Below, in pieces: positions 33,271-43,910 of a DNA stretch of 64,000 nucleotides. The stretch's first letter is position 1; each line of letters starts with the position of its first letter. The notes under the pieces were generated by a model. It worked only from the letters and a program-made list of their open reading frames with translations. It was not told the origin of the DNA and ran no database searches. The translations under genes and the position numbers were made by a program. This DNA comes from Stomoxys calcitrans (taxonomy: Eukaryota > Arthropoda > Insecta > Diptera > Muscidae), in the NCBI RefSeq assembly GCF_963082655.1, contig NC_081554.1, forward strand, positions 127,509,453-127,573,452, in the 5' to 3' direction.

Positions 33271-33495
33271 GGCCACGGTAGTGCAGGGATTAGCATGTCC
33301 GCCTATGACGCTGAACGCCTGGGTTCGAATCCTGGTCAGATCATCAGAAAAAATTTTCAGCGGTGGTTTTCCCCCATAATGCTGGCAACATTTGTGAGGT
33401 ACTTTGCCATATAAAACTTCATTCCAAAGAGGTGTCGGCACGCCGTTCGGAATTGGCTATAAAAAGGAGGCCCCTTATCATTGATATTGAGCATT
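33271..33495 (+). mobile_element. tRNA-derived SINE, best copy of its family
   Basis: The tRNA-like head starts GGCCACGGTAGTGCAGGGAT, with box A GTAGTGCAGGGATTAGCATG and box B GGGTTCGAATCC at 33321-33332. The body AATGCTGGCAACATTTGTGA, AAGAGGTGTCGGCACGCCGTTCGG-type block (33429-33450) and CTATAAAAAGGAGGCCCCTT follow. Sister copies lie at 1, 5321, 15524 and (reverse) 18213. Confidence 0.82.
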
Positions 33496-33964
33496 GTATT
33501 CAGAATACCGTGTATCTAGAATAACACTTCAGCAAAATAAGTTAAAAATAGGCGCATAGAAATCTGTTCTGAGTTCGGCTTAGGGATCAAAAGGTTGTAA
33601 CAGCTAAGCAAATGATATGTTAGAATTCCAACAAACGATGAATTCTATCAAACTTTGCCATTATTTTACTTTCAACCCCTGGATTGCAACACATAAGCAT
33701 TGTGTTGCGTGTTGTTAAGATCTTCCGAAGGACTTGTAGCAGCCGGCACCCTCGTGCAGGGTTCAGGTGAAGGATTTTCGCCAGCCTTCTAAGCTAACTG
33801 CTTATATTTTCTTAATCTTATTCTAAATGAGCCAAATGTGGCCATTTACTACACAAAAGCGCACAATTTTCTTTATGGAACTACCAAATTGGGCCATATA
33901 TTGTACAACCTGCTATGCAGTAGGCTAAAATGGATATGGACCGTTTTTTTTAAATAGATCGTTT
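33496..33964. other. Gene-free stretch
   Basis: No gene or recognised repeat. Contains GTTGCGTGTTGTTAAGATCTTCC near 33700 and a run of T near 33950; nothing that I can assign. Confidence 0.4.
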
Positions 33965-35840
33965 TTTTTCGAGAGGAGAGTCTCAGTGAGGAGACAGGTG
34001 GCACTGGTTCTTAATTAAATACTGAGTGCCAATAGTGCCAAGGCGAGTTATTGGCGCCTTCAAATAACCAATGGCCAACATCAGCGTCTGTTCCCAGGTT
34101 AGGGGCGGCTGGCGGCGAGCGTCGGATCTTGGAGCAAGCGGCTCACCATAACGAGGGATACGAGTGCAATCCAACAAAACCCATGCGGTTGGTGCGCTGG
34201 GCCAGTAACCCGCCTGTGGAAAACTGAGAACTACTATGAGAAACAAAGAAAACGGACTCCCCCAACGTTGACGACCCACGCAAACGAAAAAGGATCATGA
34301 TTTGCGGATCTGCACCTGGAATGTCCACACTCTTTATAGAGAAGGTGCAGTATACGCGCTGGCGGATGTATTACGGAAGTACAAGGCAGATATTACCGCC
34401 TTACAGGAAGTCCGATGGACTGGGAATGGCGTCACTACAACACCAAACGGTCACGAACTATACTATAGCTGCCATAACACGAGGCATGAATTTGGCTGTG
34501 GATTTGTGGTTGTCTCCAGCTTTACTCAGGTGGATGAAAGGCTAGCCACAATCAGCATAAAAGCCAAATTCTTCAACATCAGCCTTTTTTGTGCCCATGC
34601 CCCGACGGAAGACAAAGACAATCAGACCAATGATATTTTCTACGAGCGTCTAGAGAGAGAATATGACCGCTGCCCCGCCCATGATATTAAAATCATTCTG
34701 GGAGATTTTAATGCGAAAATAGGGAAGGAAGACATCTTTGGTCCAACAGTCGGAAAGTTTAGCCTTCACGATATAACGTCCACTAATGGGTTGATGCTGA
34801 TACTAACATGGTAGTTAGTAGCATCAGATTTCAACATAAAAATATTCACAAAGCCACTTGGCTGTCACCCGATCAAAACACGAGAAACAAAATTGATCAC
34901 GTTGTGATAGATGAGAGGCATTCATCCAGCGTGTTAGTTGTACGATCGATCCGTGGAGCGAATATAGATTCGGATTATAATTTGTTGCAGCAAAGGTTCG
35001 CACCCGTTTGAACATGGCGAGGAAAGTACGATCTGACACTGCACAGAAGCTGGATATTGAAAAGCTGCAAACACAACAAATGGCAGCGGCATTCTCCAAT
35101 CGACTGACCTTACTGCTTGATGAAAGCACTCCTTGTTCTGATGATAGAATGGCGCAGTGGCAAACTATTGCCCACTCCATGGAAAATGCCGCGAAATCCG
35201 TACTTGGGTACCGGAAGCCTCCTCCAAGAAACCCATGGTATGACCAAGAGTGTCGAGAGCAACCCTTCAATCAGTAGCAACGCGCCAGATGAAGGAGAGG
35301 TATCGGGAGAAAAGGAGAGAGGAGAAACGTCTATTCCGCAGAACGAAAAAGGAAATGGAAAGACATGAGTGTGAGCAAATTGAGATGTACAGGAGTCAGA
35401 ATGAAGTCCGGAAATTCTTCAAAAGAATAAACATCAAACCGATGGCTTCGGTGCAGGCACATCTGTTAACTTACACAGATAACATGCTGAGGATATGGAA
35501 AGAACATTTTACCCAACTGCTAGTGTCCGACGTTTGCGGTGAAGATGATACCGTAGAACCGAAGGGCGGCATTCTGACAGATCTGAATATAATTCCACTG
35601 CATGTCATAGAGCTGATGAGACCACACTGGCGTTGCATAACTTACCACAGACCGGCCTGTTGCTTTGTAAGTGGTCAACAAGGATTCTTTGTCAGCACCC
35701 GGTTCGTGCTGTCTCTGAATTATATTTCAGAACGTTGTTGTTGTTGTAGCCACATGTTTATATGTGGAGGTGGCGATCCTCGTCTAGATTCTACAGGTGA
35801 GCTAGCTCGTTCTGGTCCAAATGAACATGCTACAATGTAA
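33965..35840 (+). mobile_element. RTE-like LINE, copy 2, RT deleted
   Basis: After a 5' leader shared with 23880-24190, an endonuclease/exonuclease/phosphatase domain starts at 34302: MRICTWNVHTLYREGAV, ITALQEVRWTGNG, FFNISLFCAHAPTEDKD, IILGDFNAKIG. This is the usual RTE-clade (craniofacial-development-protein-2-like) arrangement. The frame shifts near 34810 and continues to 35011 (NKIDHVVIDERHSSSVL). 35008-35277 and 35250-35600 hold the linker before RT (WKEHFTQLLV near 35500). RT is absent. The sequence jumps to a 3' module (GGAGGTGGCGATCCTCGTCT at ~35768). A processed host gene is unlikely because copy 1 shares the leader and 3' module. Confidence 0.8.
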
Positions 35841-36530
35841 TTCGATTTTTGACCAATTTGCACGGAAGTTAGTTAGTTATACCATATTCAATTAAAAAAT
35901 TAATTAATTCAATTCGTTTTTTAAATCACAGTCCTGATAGAATATGTTGTAATTTTCAATTTAAAAATTAATTGGTTCAAGCTTATATAATGAGATTACA
36001 ATACAACTACTCTTCATCGAAAAAAAAATTTTAAATTAAATTATAATAAGTAAATGCAAAAAACAAAAACTGTACGTATGTACTATTATGTTTGATTTCA
36101 GTTTATGTAGAAAAAAGGCTTTATACGACGTTCTCACCAATTTTATAAAAGAAAATAATTTATTTTTTTTGCATTAAAAAATATGTTCTTGGATTAAATT
36201 TCCGATAAAATGTGTAACAGTGCTTTATAAAATATTTCTGTTGAGTGTCTTCTTCACCAACTCCTTCAGCAGCTCATGAAAAAATTTAAGTTACCAGTCA
36301 ATATTCTGACGAAAATATCAATCAATTTACGTACCCTGTCCGCATCGTTCTAATTTTCCGAACGTTGGAACTTTGGTTCATTACAAGTGAATCTTGTGAT
36401 GCCTAAAAAAATATATTAAAAAAATTAATTAATTTTGGTAATTAACTCTCAATTTTTTAAAATTATTTACCATTTTGCTGTTCACGCACTGAAAATTTTC
36501 ATACTCGTGTCAAATTTACTGGGTTGACAC
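35841..36530. other. Gene-free AT-rich stretch
   Basis: No gene or RNA signal. Two copies of a TTAAAAAATTAATTAATTC-like phrase (35894, 35958) are present; otherwise unassigned. Confidence 0.4.
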
Positions 36531-36577
36531 CAAGGCGAATTTAACAAGTTGGTCTCACGCGAACAGCTAAACAGCCG
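36531..36577. repeat. Inverted-repeat arm paired with 38364-38412
   Basis: AAGGCGAATTTAACAAG...CTCACGCGAACAGCT...AACAGCCG matches the reverse complement of 38364-38412 (AAGGCGGATTTAAAAAG...CTCACGCGAACAGCT...AACAGCCG) at roughly 85 percent by eye. It may be a transposon end whose body was lost or replaced. Confidence 0.5.
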
Positions 36578-36794
36578 AAATCAACAATATAACCTTGTGG
36601 GAATGGGGGTAGAAATTTCCACTTTTCTGTCAACTTATGTACACTGGAAAATTGAAATTTAAGTTTTTATTTGCATTGTCATGTGCAGCAGCCAACAAAT
36701 TAAGAAATTTGTGATTACAAAGGTAAAAATTATATAAAAAGCAATAAAAAGGTGAAAAACAAACAAAATGTTAAAAAAAAAATTTTTAAATCTA

Positions 36795-36982
36795 AACAAA
36801 CTATTTGACATAAGATTGTATATGGATATAAAGGTTGGTACTATATTCGGTTTACGCGGTGAAACTCTATATAAAAAAATTAGCGAAATAAACAAACTAT
36901 TTGACATAAGATTGTATTTGGATATAAAGGTTGGTACTATATTCGGTTTACGCGGTGAAACTCTATATAAAAAATTAGCGAA
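36795..36982. repeat. Tandem duplication, 96 bp x 2
   Basis: AACAAACTATTTGACATAAG occurs at 36795 and 36891, exactly 96 bp apart. The two units differ at about two positions (ATGG/TTGG and one A-run). 96 is a multiple of 3, so open frames on both strands run through the two copies (plus 36768-37031; minus 37027-36659). Neither frame has recognised domains. Confidence 0.85.
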
Positions 36983-37129
36983 AATATTGATGAAAAGAGT
37001 TCTTTTCCCTATACCTTGTTTTTTCATCTAGGGACGCCCAAAAGAGAGCACAACTACAGTCGCTGCGCAGCAAGTCGTTTTCCTACATATAATAAACGCG
37101 AAAACTTCTAATTATAATTAAGTTTTTGT

Positions 37130-37230
37130 TAGTTGTTGTTGTTGTAGCAGTGTGTTGTACACTGAGGCGGCAGCCCTTGCCGATGAAGGACTTCATAGGG
37201 TCAATCCGGTACGTACAACCGGCTGCCTTG
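37130..37230 (+). repeat. RTE-leader module copy
   Basis: GTTGTTGTAGCAGTGTGTTG, GAGGCGGCAGCCCTTGCCGA, GGTCAATCCGGTACGTACAA and CCGGCTG match 23705-23775 and the reverse complement at 62085-62170. It stands alone without the endonuclease part, suggesting an independent small repeat or a truncated LINE. Confidence 0.65.
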
Positions 37231-37324
37231 GGATTGAGTTTTTGTTAGTGTTAGGGATATGTATGTAGTGTGTATATAAATATACTTCTAAAATAAATAA
37301 AACCTATTTCTTTCGTTGAAATTA

Positions 37325-37572
37325 CAACAAACATTGAAAAATGGCGCGAAATTTTAACATACACAAAATCAGAGTTGCATTAATCACTAATTTTGACAGA
37401 TAGTGCACTCAGTATTTTGTTGTTGGGCAACTGCCACTACCTGTAAATGAATATACAATATTTTGCTATTGACATCGTTATAGAAAAATCACAAAACGGC
37501 GGCGCCATCTTTTCAATAAACTACAAACAAAACTGTACTTTTGTCCACTATTGTTAAATAACAACCTTTGAG
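37325..37572 (-). repeat. Solo LTR fragment, inverse orientation
   Basis: Reverse complement of the LTR at 31944-32274 (AAAATGGCGCGAAATTTTAA, ATCAGAGTTGCATTAATCAC, ACTGCCACTACCTGTAAATG, GGCGGCGCCATCTTTTCAAT). No internal retrotransposon sequence adjoins it. Confidence 0.7.
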
Positions 37573-37770
37573 AATCCCATTGCCAATGATAATAAACAAT
37601 AATTTTACATACTTTATGCCAAGTAAGTTCTTTAAATTTAGTGATGTCTGCGCACAATGTAGGCGGCTAAGTATGCCGCACGCAAGTTGTTTACCAAAAC
37701 GTAAATGAATTTACAATTACTGACATGCGACTTTGCTCAATGAAACGTCAAAATTTGCTGTGTCGAAAAT

Positions 37771-37853
37771 CATTTCAATAAACTACAAACACAAAACTGT
37801 ACTTTTGTCCATCATTTAAAAGTACAGTTTTGTGTTTGTAGTTTATTCAAATG
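37771..37853. repeat. Near-perfect palindrome, 36-bp arms
   Basis: 37771-37806 and 37818-37853 are reverse complements with one mismatch, separated by 11 bases. The outer parts are the terminal LTR sequence, so two LTR ends meet head to head. Confidence 0.85.
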
Positions 37854-38142
37854 ATGGCGCCGCTGTTTTGTGATTTTTCTACAACGGCGTCAATAGAAAA
37901 ACATATTCATTTACAGGTGGTGGCAGTTGACCAACAACAAAATATTGAGTGCACTATCTGTCAAAATTAGTGATTAATGCAACTCTGATTTTATTTATGT
38001 TAAAATTTCGCGCCATTTTTCAATGTTTGTGTAAGGTTTTTAACTATAGTACACACACGCACACCAAAACTCGTTTACAGATGTGCACTTCGCTGGAAAA
38101 AATTGTACTCAGCTGTTTACGGTACAGTACCTGATAATTATA
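37808..38142 (+). repeat. Solo LTR, direct orientation
   Basis: Matches 31944-32274 through most of its length (GATGGCGCCGCTGTTTTGTG, GTGCACTATCTGTCAAAATT, AATGCAACTCTGATTTTATT) and ends TACCTGATAATTATA like the other copy. Together with 37325-37572 it forms a large inverted pair. Confidence 0.7.
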
Positions 38143-38153
38143 TCATGAGTATG

Positions 38154-38412
38154 AGGGCGGATTTCTCGTAGAAAAAATAAAGTTCGTGTTAACTAACTGG
38201 AACATTAATTTATTGTGGGATCGTTGGGATTAACCTCCTTTTAGTAAATTTGGTTTTATCGTAGACTTTTATGGTAATTTAGAAGATATGGCAAAGAGAG
38301 AGAAGATGATAACAATGAGAATGCAAACAAAAATTCGCACATCTTAATACTGTCAAACCGGGCCGGCTGTTAACAGCTGTTCGCGTGAGAACACCTTTTT
38401 AAATCCGCCTTG
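38154..38412. mobile_element. MITE-like element, related copy at 60285-60790
   Basis: The left end GGGCGGATTTCTCGTAG and the right end read in reverse (AAGGCGGATTTAAAAAGG) share a short terminal inverted repeat. 38154-38290 matches the reverse complement of ~60640-60790 (CGTAGAAAAAATAAAGTTCG, GGTAATTTAGAAGATATG). No coding frame. Confidence 0.55.
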
Positions 38413-38594
38413 AGTGTTCGCATAGTCAAAACTTGCACAAACAACACAAATTACCAATGTGACGTTGTTAAACATATGGTGGAAAAACTACCCATATGTC
38501 TGTTTTTTGTAAAAAATATATTTTTAAGTATTTCTACAATAAGGGAATCAATGTTTTGTGAAAACGTTCCACAGTTTTTTACGAATAAGAGGCA

Positions 38595-38762
38595 GTGTCA
38601 TTAGCACAACAACAAAATACAAATATAAAACACATTTAAAGAAGATAAGTCGTAAAACTAAGTTTTTTTTTCTAAATCCACTTTGACATTTCAATTTACG
38701 GCATTTGCCACTCAAGGTAGTTTTATTGGGGGTAGATTTTTGTTGTTGTGCTAATGACGCTA
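38595..38762. mobile_element. Small palindromic MITE-like element
   Basis: GTGTCATTAGCACAACAACA at ~38596 and its mirror TGTTGTTGTGCTAATGACGC ending ~38760 form ~24-bp inverted ends around ~120 bp. It lies in the 5' flank of the gene at 38997. Confidence 0.6.
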
Positions 38763-38952
38763 AGTGTTTCAAATAGTAACCTAAAAAACATGCGTTTTCA
38801 CCAGTGAACAACGAATATAGTACCAGCCTATACCCTGTATGAGGGGTATATTCCGTACTTTACCACACGGTTCGCAATAATTACTTTGATTATACTGTCG
38901 TTTGTATTTTTATGCGGCTTTCATTCTGAGTGCAGTTGTAATAAATACGACG

Positions 38953-38961
38953 TATTTAAAA
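38953..38961 (+). promoter_or_regulatory. Possible TATA-like element
   Basis: TATTTAAAA lies 36-44 bases before the ATG at 38997, close for a core promoter, so transcription from it would give a very short leader. An upstream start is as likely. Confidence 0.3.
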
Positions 38962-38996
38962 GGTCTTTTTTTTTCAAAAACAAAGAATAAATAAAA

Positions 38997-39518
38997 ATGT
39001 CGTACTTGCTGACAGAAATTGCTTTGGAAATGCTTGGTTACAAATTCTACGATATTTATGGAGTTCCAGACGATATTAATAATTTCCAAAATGTTGCAGC
39101 TTCTGATCGCAGTGCGAATGATGCAACCTCCATTGAACCACACTTATCCACACTACTAGGTTTAGATCCAAAAAGCTCAAAACGAAACCATACGAATCCA
39201 ATGTTAATTAATTTGCCAGATGGAGTGACAAAGTTAATGGATGCTGAATATAACAAAGTCAGACAACAACTTGTACGCAAAAAGCTATCTCTAACTGGAG
39301 AATATCCGGATCCAAAAACCATTCAAACAACAATACAAATTTTGATAGAGTCTGAACACGAAAAACTTTTAGCAGAACAACAGCTTTTGCAAAGATTTCG
39401 AAGAATTGTAGAGGAAAACTTAATGAACATGAATACGGTTTCGTTTGAAAAATATTTGGAGGGCTTTAAAAGTACCAGTTCCACATCTAAAAGTCTAGCA
39501 TCAGAAGTTATGAATTAA
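38997..39518 (+). CDS. Uncharacterised 173-residue protein
   Basis: An intact single frame with balanced codon use and protein-like composition; it is the only convincing small host gene here. The start context is AATAAAAATG (good for insects) and the stop is TAA. The protein starts MSYLLTEIALEMLGYKFYDI with no signal peptide or membrane segment. It has a linker (~30-75) with acidic and Ser/Asn residues, then a predicted helical second half (~75-160) rich in Lys, Glu, Gln and Leu (LMDAEYNKVRQQLVRKKL, SEHEKLLAEQQLLQRFRRIV) typical of a coiled-coil or helical subunit. I do not recognise the family; a small structural subunit of a nuclear or cytoskeletal complex would fit, but that is speculation. 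No transposon protein signature is present. Repeats reach to within ~170 bp upstream. No AATAAA was found close downstream. Confidence 0.72.
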   Translation: MSYLLTEIALEMLGYKFYDIYGVPDDINNFQNVAASDRSANDATSIEPHLSTLLGLDPKSSKRNHTNPMLINLPDGVTKLMDAEYNKVRQQLVRKKLSLTGEYPDPKTIQTTIQILIESEHEKLLAEQQLLQRFRRIVEENLMNMNTVSFEKYLEGFKSTSSTSKSLASEVMN

Positions 39519-39839
39519 TACTCAAACCAATAAGAAATTACTCTACAAATAATCTCTCAAACGGGAGAATTACTTTTCTTTATATTAATGGTATATACAC
39601 AAATACTGAAATGAATTTAATTTAATTTAGTTATTTATTTTTTATATGTATTCAGAACATATTCAGTTAATATAAGTTTATTCACAAGGAACTAAAAGAG
39701 CTCTATAAACCGAAAATAGGTAAAATTTCTTTTTTTCGTATTTACAAACACATAATAGACCCCGGCACGGTATAAATATGAGCACCACGCAGGCTGGAAC
39801 TTTGAGCTCCGATCTGTGTGGTGTTCAATGATATCACAT
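39519..39839. other. 3' flank of the small gene
   Basis: AT-rich sequence with no clear poly(A) signal. A GAACTTTGAGCTCCGATCTG phrase near 39798 is similar to 40217-40240, marking the start of repeat sequence. Confidence 0.4.
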
Positions 39840-40340
39840 GAAGCAAAGCTGCGGGCGTTCACAGGTTGCGGATAGTGGAAGGCTCCATACGGAGTAGGTG
39901 CAATTGCAGCCGCGGACAATCAGGTCCATATATACTGAGTGGCTATGATGCTTGATATGAAAAGGCGAGTTATTGACGCCTTTAAATAGCCAGTGGCCAT
40001 CATATTCTCGCGGCGATCGCCACCTCCTCATATAGACATAATAGCCTATTTTTCCTTTAATAAACCAATTTTAAAATTGAGAAAGTTATTGGCTTAACCC
40101 TTGTTTAACACCATAATAAAATGATATTTCTCAATTTTACGAGCATAAACCTATATGAATGAATTCGAAAAAAGTAGAATGGAGCAAAGTTTGGCCAGAC
40201 CAAATTATGGTGATTCAATCCAGCTGGAGCATTGAGGTCCTATCTGTGTGGTGTTCATTGCTGTCACGAGAAGCTTATCTGTGAGCTACCGGGCGCGTCC
40301 ACAGGTTGCGGATATTGGAATGCTCCGTTATCATACCAAA
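39840..40340. repeat. RTE-leader and 3'-module fragments
   Basis: GGGCGTTCACAGGTTGCGGATAG (39851), AAGGCGAGTTATTGACGCCT and GGCGATCGCCACCTCCTCAT (39962-40030) belong to the RTE-like repeat modules. The first module recurs at 40290-40320 (GGGCGCGTCCACAGGTTGCG). Confidence 0.65.
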
Positions 40341-41269
40341 AGCTATACTGACCTCCTTCTGACTTCCTTTCAGTAATAGCCTCGTCCTCTTACGATCCTG
40401 TTCACCCCATAGGATTTTCGCAGTCCTACCGACTGTTCCATTGTTCCACAGTGTTCGTCGCCTACGCCCTTATCTTGTACTGCGTCGTCTAGAAAGTCTT
40501 CGGTTTAACCAAATTTATTGACGGCAGTCCTTTGGCCTTCACTGCCAAATCGTCTGCCTTTTCATTCTCTCTTACTCCATTATGGCCCCGCAACCAAACG
40601 ATGCGTATTGTGCGATGGACGGCGTTTTTCTCCTTCTAACTTTGCAAGACCGTTCGTAACCTTTCGGTCCTGGTCGTTATTGCCCTTATGGTCATTTTAC
40701 TGTTAGTAAAGATGTTCACACTCCTTGCGTTAGCACCACACCAACTCGTGATCGCCTGGATCTCATCCTGCAGGACCGTATTATGGTCAGGCAGTCTAAA
40801 ACAAATATCAGTCCCTGGGTTCTTAATGTAGACCCCAGGTCCATTCTGTCCTCTTGCTTTGATTGATCCGTGTAACAAGATCTTCCAGATGGCAATACTA
40901 GGTTTCCGTTAGTTCAAGACTGTGCTGCTGGCAGCAGTGCCTCGCACTCGACCTCAAGTATCGTCTCAGGTATCCGAACGGAAATCTCTTTCCTTCCTTC
41001 CGGGTTTCCTATCGTCGCCTCAATTATACCCCGATGGTATGAGCCGTTCCAATCCTCAATCCATTCTCCCATTTCCTTAAGTCTCATAGCCTCAATGGGT
41101 CGGATATCTAGAATAATGTTTTTGATGTGGAATGTCCTTGGAATTTGTACTATTTCCATTTTCACAGCTTTCGAGTATTTGAGCAGGTTTTTACGCACTC
41201 AAATTGTATTAAAACATTTTATTTATTTGTTTAACAAATATTTTATAATGACGTCAATATTATAAGTAC

Positions 41270-41475
41270 AAAGCTCAACAACCAACCAATAACGGATTGG
41301 TATTAAAACGTGTACCAGTTCGGTAATAAGGCTAGTACTAAACGGTACTAATCATTTTATGTTTCATCCATACCATCTGGTATTGTTTTTGTACCATACG
41401 GAGTTGCTTTACTATCAATACCGTATTGTATGAAAAGAGCACGTTTGGTGTCAACTTTTCTCTGGGTGTGGTACG
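41270..41475 (+). mobile_element. GGTACTA-rich MITE, copy 1
   Basis: Contains GTTCGGTAATAAGGCTAGTA, CTAATCATTTTATGTTTCAT, TGCTTTACTATCAATACCGT and ends CAACTTTTCTCTGG. The unit is packed with short palindromic ACCATACGGTATTG-type motifs. Confidence 0.65.
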
Positions 41476-42124
41476 TTAAATTGGCTCACCTTTGTCTTCC
41501 TAGTGAACAAGCAGATTTCGGTATTTTCTGTGTTGACATTGAGACCTTTCTACCCTCCTGCATAGCTGGACATTGTCTGCATAGCAGACGGTCTCAAATC
41601 TCTCCTCAGTCACCACCCGTAATAGGTCATTTATGGTGGTCACCCAATGGAGTGGCGATAAAATGCCCCACTATGACGTGTCCTGTGCTACTTTCTCCCT
41701 TATATTTATGTCATGGGACCCGCAATTTATCTACCTGTTCCTTAGCATATGGTTTTTCCAGGTCTGGTCTGAGGACTGGATCAATGTGTCGGTCCGCACA
41801 TTGTTAAACGCTCCCTCGATGTCAATCCAAACCGCCAACGCGTTCGTCTTGGCATTGAAGGATTCTTCTATTTTATGCACAACCTCGTGCAGTGCAGTCT
41901 CCGCCACCATTCCCTTGACATAGGCATGCTGTTTGTATTTAAGAAGTTCGCTGGATGTCCTACTCTTTATCAGGGTATCGACAATACGTTCCATGGTTTT
42001 GAGTAGAAAGGAAGGAAGGCTTATAAGTCTGTAAGCCTTTGGTGTCGTATAACTTGCCTTGTCGGGCTTGGGTATAAATACACTGATAGGAAAATTATGG
42101 TACTTTTCCAATGTCGCCTAGTAT

Positions 42125-42950
42125 TATTTTGACAAAGATTTTTAATACCATTTGGTATCAATTTAATGCCAGACAAAGGAGACTATTAAGAATTGACGGC
42201 GTCACATTTATATTCTTCTATACAGCCAGGGAAAAGTTCATACCAAACTTGCTCATTTCAGTACCATACGGTATTGATAGTAAAACAACACCGTATGGTA
42301 CAAAGACAATACCGAATGGTATGCATGAAACATTAAATGATTAGTACCGTTTGGTACTAGCCTTATTACCGAACTGGTACTGGTTGTAATACCAATTTAT
42401 TATTGGTTTTAGAACCAGACCGTTAATGGTTTTAGTACCAAACCGTTATTGATTATTCCACCCCCTAATGAAGCAAAAAAAAAAAAATTTAATCTTATTT
42501 TATTTCAATTTTTTATCTTTATAATTATAAAAAGTAATGTTACGATGGGACCAACCTCAATTCTTTGTATTCAGCAATTGATTCCATATCCATTGATTCC
42601 CAGAAGAGGTTTTCATATGAATACACAAACAACATCGTTTTCCACGCAAGAGACTATCATGTTATTGATGTAGAATGTCCTTAGAATTTGTACTATTTCC
42701 ATTTGCACAGCTTTCGAGTAATTTAACAGGTTTTTATGCACTCAAATTGTATTAAAACATTTTATTTATTTGTTTAACATATATTTTATAATTGCGTCAA
42801 TATATTAACAAAGCTCAACAACACTTCTGACGCGATGACAAGAATAACAATGTGAAGCCGTCAATTCTTAATAGCCTCCTTTGTCTGGTATTGAATTGAA
42901 AACAAATGGTATTAAAAATCTTTGCCAATGACGCGAACAAAAAAAGCAGG
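42125..42950. repeat. Long inverted repeat, ~90-bp arms
   Basis: 42125-42215 (CAAAGATTTTTAATACCATT, CCAGACAAAGGAG, CTATTAAGAATTGACGGC) is mirrored at 42845-42950. Between the arms are MITE copy 2 and a second copy of LINE sequence (42660-42825 repeats 41115-41275). Confidence 0.7.
42215..42460 (-). mobile_element. GGTACTA-rich MITE, copy 2 (inverse)
   Basis: Starts CCAGGGAAAAGTTCATACCA and ends GTTATTGATTATTCC, the reverse of copies 1 and 3. Just outside, 42125-42215 is the inverted partner of 42845-42950 (TAAGAATTGACGGC both sides), so this copy sits inside a larger fold-back structure. Confidence 0.65.
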
Positions 42951-43189
42951 CACTATTGGCAAAGTGGAGTAATTTTTCTGTCAGTGTACTTCTAAGAACA
43001 TTCTACATCAAAAACATGATATTCCATTGTGTGGCAAACGATGCTGTGTTGGTGTATTCGTATGAAAACCACTTCTGGAAATCGATCCATATCATAAATT
43101 GCGGTTTACAAAGAATTGAGGTAGGTCACGGTGTAAATAACCGAAATAAAATTAATTTAAAATTATTTTCAATGTTTTTTTTTGGTTTA

Positions 43190-43378
43190 TTAGGGTGTGG
43201 AATAATCAATAACCACCTCGGTAATAAGGCTATTACCAAGCGGTACTAATCATTTTATGTTTAATCTATACCATACGGTATTGGTTTTTGTAAGATACGG
43301 TGTTGCTTTACTATCAATATCGAATGGTACTGAAATGAGAACGATTGGTATCAACTTTTCTCTGGTAATCTTATTGTA
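43190..43378 (+). mobile_element. GGTACTA-rich MITE, copy 3
   Basis: GGAATAATCAATAACC, CGGTAATAAGGCTATTACC, CTAATCATTTTATGTTTAAT and TATCAACTTTTCTCTGG match copy 1 and the reverse of copy 2. It abuts the LINE linker coding region at 43379. Confidence 0.65.
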
Positions 43379-43910
43379 TTCCTTGAGCCCTGTGTAGTAC
43401 ACATCCCAGTAAATTTCCTCTTTTTTACGACGCGCTCTGTTGTCAAGTCTGCGAACCTCTTTCCCAATGTTACGATTCTCCGCGGCCATCCAGTGTTGTT
43501 CTTGGGGTGATTTCCTTTCTCGAAGAGGGCAACTATCGTAATCCTGTCCACATTTTCGCCAATACCTTCTGAATTTTGGCCAGTTGATTTTCAATTTATT
43601 ACGAAAAATCTTCGGATTTGGCGCTGGCCGAGGTAGCGACGGTCAGAGGAGTGCTTCTTGGAGACCCTCCAATTCTGAACCTCATCGACCAGATTTTCCG
43701 AACATATTGTCACCTCCTCCCTAATCCTGTAAATAAATGTAGCGGTGTTACCAATGTTAAGTGTTATAAGGTTGTAATTATTCAAGAATTCTGGCAGGTC
43801 TTTGCCCCGCTTATTAATGTTGGTACTACCCCACGAAATGTGGTGAGAGTTCGCATCGCACTTTCCTTTCCATCCGTTGCAGCTCCGACGTGGGTGGCGG
43901 CAAGATAGAT

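Noticed and set aside
33271..33345. Functional tRNA gene
   Set aside because: The tRNA-like head is part of a SINE with sister copies at 5321 and 15524, and no complete cloverleaf closes.
34302..34814. Host craniofacial development protein 2-like gene
   Set aside because: The 170-residue frame is an RTE endonuclease. It has a sister copy at 24.2 kb with the same leader and loses frame at once.
36659..37027. 122-codon minus-strand frame as a real gene
   Set aside because: Openness is largely due to the duplicated 96-bp unit and AT bias. Kept only as a finding because both strands stay open.
42956..43249. 97-codon plus-strand frame
   Set aside because: It runs into MITE copy 3 and lies in the mosaic LINE region; composition is not protein-like.
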